Source: JBALVT01 sp045110675 (lineage in GTDB: Bacteria; Pseudomonadota; Gammaproteobacteria; Pseudomonadales; Halieaceae). From it: 50,490 nt of DNA. The DNA lies in NCBI GenBank assembly GCA_045110675.1, contig JBGCGJ010000069.1, positions 1-50,490 of the forward strand. The letters run 5' to 3'. Under the pieces are notes generated by a model. It did not search any database. It was not told where the DNA came from and saw nothing but the letters and a program-made list of their open reading frames with translations. Positions 1-7,154 of this stretch are shown piece by piece; position 1 is the stretch's first letter; the number at the start of each line of letters is the position of its first letter. A program made the translations under genes and the position numbers.

Positions 1-293
1 TGGTCGCCCACAACTCCCACTTCGACGCAGGATTTATTAACGCGGCTGTAGAGCGCTGCGCCATTAAACGCAATCCATTCCACCCTTTTTCCTATTTTGA
101 TACCGCCACGCTAGCAGGCTTAGCCTTTGGCCAAACCGTACTGGCCAAAGCCTGCGCAGAAGCGGGTATCGCCTTCGACAATGCAGAAGCACATTCGGCA
201 GCTTACGATGCGGAGCGAACCGCTGAGTTGTTCTGCGATATTGTCAATCGCTGGAAAGAATGCGGAGGCTGGATGCCCGCCTTCAATGAGTAG
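1..293 (+). CDS. rnt: Ribonuclease T, C-terminal part (5' end outside window)
   Basis: The frame starting at base 3 is open to TAG at 291-293 and gives the last 97 codons of a DEDDh 3'-5' exonuclease. The VAHNSHFD block is the second exonuclease motif, and HSAAYD followed by AERTAELF is the Exo III motif with catalytic His and Asp. In the family, RNase T trims 3' ends of tRNA and other stable RNAs. The gene is cut by the window edge, so its start and promoter are not visible. It converges on the LON-domain gene, and its stop codon is the first three bases of a long palindromic element. Confidence 0.9.
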   Translation, partial: VAHNSHFDAGFINAAVERCAIKRNPFHPFSYFDTATLAGLAFGQTVLAKACAEAGIAFDNAEAHSAAYDAERTAELFCDIVNRWKECGGWMPAFNE

Positions 294-418
294 ACTTACA
301 GTCTGAAGACCTGAATGGGTTGGCAAACTGTCGAGTGCATGGATGCACGAGTCAAGCCCCCATGGATGGGTTTACGGCGTATTTGCAAACCCATTCAGGT
401 CTTAAGACTGTAAGTCTA
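291..418. repeat. Long palindromic element, copy 1 (outer stem plus two ATGGAT-loop hairpins)
   Basis: Arms 291-328 and 381-418 are reverse complements at 35 of 38 positions. The core between them holds two small hairpins, GTGC-ATGGAT-GCAC and CCC-ATGGAT-GGG, with the same hexamer loop. There is no T-run on either side, so it is not a standard Rho-independent terminator. The left arm begins exactly at the rnt stop codon. Copy 2 at 6920-7017 shares the core but has unrelated arms. It lies between convergent genes. Confidence 0.85.
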
Positions 419-449
419 CGGCCGCAAAATACGAAGAGCCGCCAGTTTT

Positions 450-1046
450 CTAATCCTCCCCACTAATCTGATTCAACAGAATATCCAACTCCTGCATCAT
501 CTCCTCAAGCGTATCCGAACCCAACAACTCATACTTCAAAGACTCTTCCAAAGGCAATAACTGCACCAAGGTGTAACCCACCTCCCAGGCATTGCTATAG
601 TCAATATCTAAACCCATACGCTGAACATGAGGATGAGTTTCAAGGCTGTGCAAAACCGTATCCATAGAAGCCCACTCTTCCACCATAGGCTCACTCCCAC
701 GATCGGGAATCATTTCAACTTTACCCATCACCAGACCACTGGCCAAAGTGTGGGTGCTGATCAGGTCGAAGGTATCCGTGCCAGCCACCGTAATCCCCAA
801 CAACCCATTCGGCAGCTGATCCCAATCGACAATACGCGCATAGGTGCCATAGTCACCTAAATCCGGCCTGGCCGAACCCTTGGCGACCACCTCCGAACCC
901 TGGCGTATCCAAACAACACCAAAGCCCGTGTCGGCTTTCATACTGCTTCGCACCAAGTCTATGTAGCGCTGCTCAAAAATTTGCAGGGACATACGTCCGT
1001 GCGGAAGCAGAATACTGGAAAGGGGAAAGAGAGGTATTTCAGTCAC
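450..1046 (-). CDS. LON substrate-binding-domain protein (no protease domain)
   Basis: The 198-aa product consists only of the N-terminal LON substrate-binding domain. It opens with the typical IPLFPLSSILLPHGRMSLQIFE block and lacks the AAA+ ATPase and Ser-Lys protease domains. Stand-alone proteins of this family are widespread in proteobacteria and their substrate is not established. The start ATG overlaps the stop of the upstream cysteine-cluster gene by four bases (1043-1046), so the two are translationally coupled. It is the last gene of a leftward run that starts at mpl. Confidence 0.85.
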   Translation of the reverse strand: MTEIPLFPLSSILLPHGRMSLQIFEQRYIDLVRSSMKADTGFGVVWIRQGSEVVAKGSARPDLGDYGTYARIVDWDQLPNGLLGITVAGTDTFDLISTHTLASGLVMGKVEMIPDRGSEPMVEEWASMDTVLHSLETHPHVQRMGLDIDYSNAWEVGYTLVQLLPLEESLKYELLGSDTLEEMMQELDILLNQISGED

Positions 1047-1342
1047 TGATAGAATCCATTCGGGGTGATTAAATTCTGGGTCATTGCATCGGGCAAGGTC
1101 TGCAGTTCTAACATAGCCAGAGTGCCCAGCGCTTGATCTCGCGTCGCTCCACAGGTAGATGGCTCAGCCGCAAACGCACTGCACAGCGCAGGCCTGCGAG
1201 GGTCCTCAAACAATTCGCAACGCATCAAGTTATCCAGATGCACACAGGGTACACCAGCAGGTTTACCATTGGGCATGCCGTAAAAGCCGCGCTCAATCGA
1301 AGGGGCGATACAGCAGGCACCACAGGCTTCTCGACACTGCAT
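1043..1342 (-). CDS. YkgJ-family cysteine-cluster protein
   Basis: This 99-aa protein begins with CREACGACC and has further cysteines at CVHLDNLMRC, LCSAF and TCG. That is the cysteine spacing of the YkgJ/UPF0153 family, thought to bind zinc or an Fe-S cluster. No enzymatic function is known to me. It sits one base after the RND exporter gene and overlaps the next gene by four bases, so it is part of one transcription unit. A second, divergent YkgJ-like protein lies at 44302-44613. Confidence 0.8.
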   Translation of the reverse strand: MQCREACGACCIAPSIERGFYGMPNGKPAGVPCVHLDNLMRCELFEDPRRPALCSAFAAEPSTCGATRDQALGTLAMLELQTLPDAMTQNLITPNGFYQ

Positions 1343-1343
1343 G

Positions 1344-3971
1344 TCACAGCGTTTCCGGCCCGAGGGGTTTAAACACCATGATTAGCCGGGGCAACAGCAA
1401 CAGCGCACCCAACACTGCCGCACCCATGGCCAGTACCGTAAGCAAACCAAAGTAGATACTTGGATTAAAATTGGACAAGGTTAGCATCGAAAACCCCACT
1501 ACCACTGTCACTGTAGTGTAGTACAACGCACGCCCGATGCTGCCATGGCAGCGGTACATAGTGGCGCGATAATTTCTATCTTTTGAAAACTCTTTCATGT
1601 ACCGATGAACGTAATGTATACAGTTGTCTACACCGATGCCCAATACAATTGCAGCGATTGTGATCGTCATAATATCCAGGGGTATACCCGCTATACCCAT
1701 AACGCCCAACACCATTCCTGCAGCGAGCATGTTCGGTGCCAGTGCGATTAGCGCCAGCCAAAAAGATCGGAACAACACTAAGAACATAATCAAAATAGCC
1801 AGAAAAACCGTGCCTAGCGTTAATATCTGCGATGTGAACAGGCTCTGCAACACATTGTTGTAAAGCACCAACATGCCCGTGAATTGCACCCGTTCGGGCG
1901 CAAAGCCGAGGTTTTCAATCAGGTGGCTGCGCACCTCAGTCAAAAACACATCACGACGTAAGTCTTTACTGGTTTCCTTCACTCGCAAAGTGAGGCGGGC
2001 CTGTTCCTTCCCCTCCGAGAAGTAAGGATCGACCACCAGGCTTTTGATATCGTCCGGCAAACTTTTCTGCACCAGCGCCAGTTCAACACCGCCAATATCA
2101 TCACCCATTAAGTTCTTAACAACAGTGAAAACAGTCGATAGGGAAAGTACTTTGCCGGTTTCGGGTAGAGAGTCGAGATAATTGTGCAGACTATCCACTT
2201 CCCGCATACCTTCCAGGCTAAACCAGTAGCTGGGTTTAAAGCCTTGATCGGCACCGCTTGAGAATCCATCGAAGCCGTCGTCAAAATCATCACCCCATTC
2301 ATCATCTGCGAATTCGTCATCGCCCAAAGATTCTTCCGCCGGAGTTGCAAGGGCAAACTCTTCGCTATCCTCCGCGAAGGGGTCGTCTTCATCGACCGGC
2401 AAAACAGAGGTCGAACCGTTGGCAGGTAGGACTCCGGGAAGGTCCGCTTCAAAATCGGGGGCCGACAAAATAACATCCAGTGAGATAGTGCCGCCCAACT
2501 TGGCGTCCAGCAACTCCATCCCCTGATAAATCTCTGTGCTCTCATGGAAGTAATCAATGAAGCGGTTTTCAACTTCCAGCCTGGAAATGCCGTAGACAGT
2601 GAGTAGCAGAAGCGCTGCACTGAGAAACAAAACCTTGCCACCATGGTTATCGGTTATCGCAGCGAACTTCAAAGTGAGCGCCTGATCACGACCTTCGTGC
2701 TTCATAGGTCGACCTGTGGGCCAGATCAACATGAGGCAAGGCACGATGACAAAGGCCAAGATGACTGCGACAAAGATGCCGGTCGTCATCATCCAGCCAA
2801 AATCGATGACCGGTTGAATACCCGATACCACCAGGGATATGAATGCCACAATGGTTGTGACTGCAGTGTAAAAACACGGTACTGCCATTAGTCGCATCGT
2901 ATCAGCAACGCGGTCGTGCAGATCACCCTCAGGGTTTAGAGCGTGCAATTCTCGATAGCGCACAATCAAGTGAATGCTCAGCGCCAAAGAAACGATGAGA
3001 AGTACTGCGACAAAGTTCGACGAGATCACTGTCATGCGCCAGTCCAGAGAGCCCAACAGTCCCAGCATTACCGTCACGGTAGAGATACACGTTACCAGCG
3101 GAATAACAACCCAGCGCACCCGGCGAAATATAACCGCCAACACCACCAGCATGACACCGAGAATCGCGCTGCCAAACAACACCAGATCACTGCTGACAAA
3201 GCCCACCATGTCTGACGCTATCATCGGCACGCCGCCTACAAACAGGTTCGCGTGATGCCCGTACGCCGCCGCAATAGCGCGCACATTGGCGACCAGAATG
3301 TTTTGTTTACCTAAAGAAGCGGCGGTGTGAGCTTTGAACTGCGCCTCTATCGCGTTCAGCTCGGTGGCTTCTTCAGCGCTCAATTGCGCGTCTCGATCCT
3401 TCTTTCGTAAGGTGTCGCGAGCGTGCAGCAGTTCAGCGTAGCGGTCATCCCGCTGCAAATTAATCTGCACAGCGGTCAGAGTGCCATCGGTGCTGGCTAA
3501 CAAATCCGCATATATAGGACTGGTAGTTAACTCCTGAAGCACCAGGTTTCGGTCTATTCCTGGAGTGGCAAGGGTGGGCAGTGGATCGCCGGAGGTGATA
3601 TCCGACAAGGTCACAGGCGGGCTTTCCAAAAGTGGAACATCCCAAACCGTGGTCACCGATGAGACGCCTTCCAACTCTCGCAGCTCATCGGCCATCGCCT
3701 TGAGCGGGTCAACCGAGGCCGGGTCCAACAAATGCGTCTCGGGTTGCCAGGTGATCAGTAGAAATTCTTCAGCGCTGTATTCACGGCCAACTTCTCGAAA
3801 CAAATCCAGCGACGCATCGCCCTGCAGCAACAAAGAATCCGCGGAGGCGTCCAGTTTAATCTTGGGCGTCTGGCTGGCGAAACCGGCAACCAACAGCAGC
3901 ACAAAGAATAGGCTAACAAGAGGGCGTCGCAATACCAGCCTGTCATAGCTCGTGGTCAGAGTGTTTAACAT
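1344..3971 (-). CDS. RND/MMPL superfamily exporter
   Basis: The 875-aa inner-membrane protein has the two-repeat RND plan. One hydrophobic segment lies near the N-terminus, then a large extracytoplasmic loop and a block of five membrane segments, and the pattern repeats in the C-terminal half with a conserved GVDNCIHYVHRY segment. This is the HAE-3/MMPL type related to hopanoid- and lipid-transport proteins rather than AcrB. The second periplasmic loop (about residues 520-575) carries an unusual very acidic, Gly/Ser/Phe-containing insertion. The substrate is unknown. It lies between mpl and the YkgJ-like gene in the same direction, and no membrane-fusion partner is adjacent. Confidence 0.85.
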   Translation of the reverse strand: MLNTLTTSYDRLVLRRPLVSLFFVLLLVAGFASQTPKIKLDASADSLLLQGDASLDLFREVGREYSAEEFLLITWQPETHLLDPASVDPLKAMADELRELEGVSSVTTVWDVPLLESPPVTLSDITSGDPLPTLATPGIDRNLVLQELTTSPIYADLLASTDGTLTAVQINLQRDDRYAELLHARDTLRKKDRDAQLSAEEATELNAIEAQFKAHTAASLGKQNILVANVRAIAAAYGHHANLFVGGVPMIASDMVGFVSSDLVLFGSAILGVMLVVLAVIFRRVRWVVIPLVTCISTVTVMLGLLGSLDWRMTVISSNFVAVLLIVSLALSIHLIVRYRELHALNPEGDLHDRVADTMRLMAVPCFYTAVTTIVAFISLVVSGIQPVIDFGWMMTTGIFVAVILAFVIVPCLMLIWPTGRPMKHEGRDQALTLKFAAITDNHGGKVLFLSAALLLLTVYGISRLEVENRFIDYFHESTEIYQGMELLDAKLGGTISLDVILSAPDFEADLPGVLPANGSTSVLPVDEDDPFAEDSEEFALATPAEESLGDDEFADDEWGDDFDDGFDGFSSGADQGFKPSYWFSLEGMREVDSLHNYLDSLPETGKVLSLSTVFTVVKNLMGDDIGGVELALVQKSLPDDIKSLVVDPYFSEGKEQARLTLRVKETSKDLRRDVFLTEVRSHLIENLGFAPERVQFTGMLVLYNNVLQSLFTSQILTLGTVFLAILIMFLVLFRSFWLALIALAPNMLAAGMVLGVMGIAGIPLDIMTITIAAIVLGIGVDNCIHYVHRYMKEFSKDRNYRATMYRCHGSIGRALYYTTVTVVVGFSMLTLSNFNPSIYFGLLTVLAMGAAVLGALLLLPRLIMVFKPLGPETL

Positions 3972-3978
3972 GATTTAC

Positions 3979-5346
3979 TCAAGTAGTAGATAACTGTGTC
4001 AGCAACTTCTGGTGAATACCACCGAACGCCCCATTGCTCATTATAACAACCTGATCGCCCGGCCCAACATCGGCGGCAACCTTACGAATTAAGTCATCAA
4101 GATCGTTACTAAGTTCCGCGTTTACGGGGCTCATTTCAACCACACTCTCCAGTGACCAGTCCATTGTGGGCGGCGCAAACCAGTAAACCTTGTCTGCATC
4201 TGCGGTGGACTGCGCGAGCGCATCGCGATGTTCTCCCATGCGCATGGTATTGGATCGAGGCTCTATCAAAGCAATCAACTTGCCGCTGGTACCCCTTGCG
4301 CGCAAACCTTGTAAGGTGGTTGCTATCGCCGTCGGATGGTGAGCAAAATCATCATAAACCGCAACACCTCCAACCGTCCCGAGCAATTCCAGACGTCGCT
4401 TCACCCCGCGAAATTCTTTCAGCGCTTGGGCGGCAACAGAAGCCGTAACACCAACATGCAATGCCGCGACCATCGCCGACAATGCATTTTCCACATTATG
4501 CAAGCCGCAATAGGACCACGTTACTTCTACGCTCTCTCCGGTCGAAGAGATCACCTGAAAATGCGAGCCATCAGTTTCAACAAGCTTTGCCTGCCAGGAG
4601 GCATCAGCATCCACGGCAAAACTGGCCGTGGGCGTCCAGCACCCCATGTCCAACACTTGATCAACAGCTTCCACATCTTGCGGGTAAATAATCCTCCCTT
4701 CACCGGGCACGCAGCGTATTAGGTGGTGGAACTGTTTTTGTATAGCCGGCAGGTCAGCAAAGATATCCGCATGATCAAATTCCAGATTATTGATGCAAAG
4801 AGTGCGGGGTCGATAGTGAACAAACTTCGAACGCTTATCAAAAAAGGCCGTGTCATATTCATCCGCTTCAACCACAAAAAAGTTGGAATCGGTGCTGCGA
4901 GCGGAAGAGCCGAAGTTTCCGGGCACCCCGCCAATCAAAAAACCGGGGTTGAGCCCAGCGTACTCAAGAATCCAGGCCAGCATACTACTGGTGGTTGTTT
5001 TGCCATGAGTACCAGAAATGGCCAGCACCCATTTGCCTGGCAGAAAATTCTCCGCCAACCACTGGGCACCTGAAGTGTAGGGGATACCTTCATTGAGTAC
5101 GTATTCTACCGCCGGGTTGCCGCGCGACAGTGCATTGCCCACCACCACACAATCTGGTGCCGGTTGCAGATGTTCGGGCAAATAGCCCTCCATCAGCTCA
5201 ATGCCCTGAGCCTCGAGCTGAGTGCTCATCGGCGGATAGACGTTGGCATCGCTACCGGTTACCCGAAAGCCCAACTCTCTCGCCAACAGTGCAACGCCAC
5301 CCATAAATGTCCCGCAAATACCGAGAATATGAATATGACCTTTCAA
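3979..5346 (-). CDS. mpl: UDP-N-acetylmuramate:L-alanyl-gamma-D-glutamyl-meso-diaminopimelate ligase
   Basis: This is a Mur-ligase family enzyme that recycles murein tripeptide by ligating it to UDP-MurNAc. The N-terminus reads HIHILGICGTFMGG, the ATP loop is SGTHGKTTTSS, and NNLEFDHADIF follows. I place the start at TTG 5346: the bases before it on the minus strand carry GGAGG eight bases upstream, and this gives a 455-aa protein, very near the 457 aa I recall for E. coli. The longer reading frame to 5445 has no Shine-Dalgarno and its extension is not family-like. The RND, YkgJ and LON genes follow in the same direction, eight or fewer bases apart. Confidence 0.93.
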   Translation of the reverse strand: MKGHIHILGICGTFMGGVALLARELGFRVTGSDANVYPPMSTQLEAQGIELMEGYLPEHLQPAPDCVVVGNALSRGNPAVEYVLNEGIPYTSGAQWLAENFLPGKWVLAISGTHGKTTTSSMLAWILEYAGLNPGFLIGGVPGNFGSSARSTDSNFFVVEADEYDTAFFDKRSKFVHYRPRTLCINNLEFDHADIFADLPAIQKQFHHLIRCVPGEGRIIYPQDVEAVDQVLDMGCWTPTASFAVDADASWQAKLVETDGSHFQVISSTGESVEVTWSYCGLHNVENALSAMVAALHVGVTASVAAQALKEFRGVKRRLELLGTVGGVAVYDDFAHHPTAIATTLQGLRARGTSGKLIALIEPRSNTMRMGEHRDALAQSTADADKVYWFAPPTMDWSLESVVEMSPVNAELSNDLDDLIRKVAADVGPGDQVVIMSNGAFGGIHQKLLTQLSTT

Positions 5347-5527
5347 CGCTGGCGAACCTCCTGAACCAAGGGCGGCCATCTTACCACGGGCGAACCGCTC
5401 GCCACACAACACAAGGTTGTGAAAACTACCCCTAGCTGTCCACATAGTCGGTCAATTGCCGTATCATTCGCATTTTTCAGTCATCCGTCGAATTGCAACA
5501 TCGTTCGGCTTCATGGAAGTCCAAGAA

Positions 5528-6790
5528 ATGTCGAAGAAAAACGCGTTCTATGCACAATCCGGCGGCGTCACCGCAGTCATCAACGCCAGTGCCTGCGGCG
5601 TCATTGAAACGGCCAGAGCGCATCGCAAGGAAATAGGTAAAGTATTTGCCGGACGCAACGGCATTATCGGCGCTCTGCGCGAAGAACTGATCGACACCAG
5701 CAAAGAAACTAAGACAGCGATTCGTGGGCTAGCTTCAACACCCTCCGGCGCATTCGGTTCTTGCCGTCACAAACTCAAAAGCCTCGAAGAAAATAGAGCG
5801 GAGTACGAACGCCTGATCGATGTCTTCAAGGCACACAACATCGGCTACTTTTTTTACAATGGCGGCGGTGACTCAGCCGATACCTGCTTAAAAGTGTCCC
5901 AGCTCAGTGAAAGCATGGGCTATCCCCTGCAGGCCATTCACATCCCCAAAACAATCGACAATGATTTGCCGCTGACCGACAACTGCCCGGGTTTTGGCTC
6001 AGTCGCAAAATACATCGCCATTTCCACCCGCGAAGCCGCCCTGGATGTAGCGTCCATGTGCGAAACCTCCACCAAGGTATTCATCCTGGAAGCTATGGGA
6101 AGACACGCCGGCTGGATTGCTGCAGCGGGCGGTCTCGCCGCCGAGCAAGAAGGCGATGCTCCACATATTATCCTGTTCCCGGAAATAGCCTTTAACCGCG
6201 AAAAATTTCTCGCCAAAGTTAAGCGCTGCGTAAAACGACACGGCCACTGCGTGATCGTCGCCTCAGAAGGCGCACAGTACAAAGACGGTACATTCCTTTC
6301 CGGCGGCGGACTAAAAGACGCCTTTGGTCACACACAACTAGGCGGCCTGGCACCCGCCCTTGCGGAAATGATCAAAACCGAAACCGGGTACAAATATCAC
6401 TGGGCTGTGGCAGATTATCTACAACGATCCGCCCGGCACATAGCCTCAGCCACAGATGTAAAACAAGCCTATGCCGTCGGCGCTGCCGCGGTAGAAAAAG
6501 CACTGGAAGGTAAAAACGCGATTATGCCAACCATCGTGCGCGGCAAGGGCAAGCGTTACAGCTGGAATATTGGCGAAGCCCAGTTGGCGGATATCGCCAA
6601 CGTCGAAAAGCAGATGCCTCGCAGCTACATCACCAAAGATGGATTCGGAATTACCCAGGCAGCGAGAGAATATCTGGCTCCACTAATCGTCGGCGAAGAC
6701 TACCCTAGTTACCGCAACGGTATGCCGCAGTACACCAGCATGAAAAATATACTAGTGCCGAAGAAACTGAAGAAAGGCTTTAAAATATAG
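5528..6790 (+). CDS. 6-phosphofructokinase, pyrophosphate-dependent type
   Basis: The 420-aa protein belongs to the PFK family. The phosphoryl-donor loop reads GGGDS (residues 112-116) instead of the GGDG of ATP enzymes. The substrate motif is PKTIDND (residues 140-146), whose lysine is the hallmark of PPi-dependent enzymes, and PGFGSVAKY and MGRHAGW follow. It would reversibly phosphorylate fructose 6-phosphate with PPi. I choose the ATG at 5528 because GGAAG precedes it by about nine bases and the upstream in-frame extension is unlike the family. It is convergent with the membrane pyrophosphatase gene, which suggests a shared PPi economy. Confidence 0.88.
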   Translation: MSKKNAFYAQSGGVTAVINASACGVIETARAHRKEIGKVFAGRNGIIGALREELIDTSKETKTAIRGLASTPSGAFGSCRHKLKSLEENRAEYERLIDVFKAHNIGYFFYNGGGDSADTCLKVSQLSESMGYPLQAIHIPKTIDNDLPLTDNCPGFGSVAKYIAISTREAALDVASMCETSTKVFILEAMGRHAGWIAAAGGLAAEQEGDAPHIILFPEIAFNREKFLAKVKRCVKRHGHCVIVASEGAQYKDGTFLSGGGLKDAFGHTQLGGLAPALAEMIKTETGYKYHWAVADYLQRSARHIASATDVKQAYAVGAAAVEKALEGKNAIMPTIVRGKGKRYSWNIGEAQLADIANVEKQMPRSYITKDGFGITQAAREYLAPLIVGEDYPSYRNGMPQYTSMKNILVPKKLKKGFKI

Positions 6791-6828
6791 GCAGTTCCCA
6801 AGCGGATAATTAGAAACCGGATTATCGG

Positions 6829-6878
6829 CCATTGGAATGCCGACCATCGGAATGCCTACCATCGGAATGCCGACCATC
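6829..6878. repeat. 15-bp tandem repeat, about 3.3 copies
   Basis: Units at 6829-6843, 6844-6858 and 6859-6873 follow CCATYGGAATGCCKA, and a partial fourth unit (CCATC) follows. The units differ at only two positions. Repeat length and absence of spacers rule out a CRISPR array. It lies in the 364-bp gap between the convergent PFK and pyrophosphatase genes. Confidence 0.85.
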
Positions 6879-6919
6879 ACAAACTGATAAAGCACTGAAT
6901 ATCCAAGGGCGAGAGTCGG

Positions 6920-7017
6920 TTTATAGTACTTCTTCTCAAGACCGTCGACCGCATGGATGCGGGCGCCGAGGCCCCATGGATGGGTTCACGCCGAGTCTTG
7001 AGAAGAAGTACTATAAA
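6920..7017. repeat. Long palindromic element, copy 2 (outer stem plus two ATGGAT-loop hairpins)
   Basis: Arms 6920-6942 and 6995-7017 are a perfect 23-bp inverted repeat. The core contains CCGC-ATGGAT-GCGG and CCC-ATGGAT-GGG. Compared with copy 1, the first small stem has changed on both sides (GTGC/GCAC to CCGC/GCGG) while the loop is unchanged, which argues for selection on structure. The outer arms are unrelated to copy 1. It lies between convergent genes and has no T-run. Confidence 0.85.
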
Positions 7018-7154
7018 CAGACGGCCACAGATTCATTTAAAACTACTATACAAGTGTTTAGAAGAAGTTTTGTGGCGCTAAGAATCAGTGATAAGGAAAA
7101 GCGACAACCCCCAAACAGAAGCTGCCGCCAAGTCTAAAAATCAGACAAAGGTAA

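Noticed and set aside
291..418. Palindrome copy 1 as an attC site or a Rho-independent terminator
   Set aside because: No RYYYAAC/GTTRRRY cores and no T-run; the core matches copy 2, not the attC sites.
2108..2644. 178-aa second frame within the RND exporter
   Set aside because: Same strand, alternative frame of a clear RND gene; composition is that of an out-of-frame shadow.
6829..6878. CRISPR array
   Set aside because: Units are 15 bp in direct tandem without spacers, and no cas genes are present.
6832..7137. 101-aa plus-strand reading frame across the tandem repeat and palindrome copy 2
   Set aside because: Its sequence is only the translation of the repeats and palindrome core, with no domain or ribosome-binding site.
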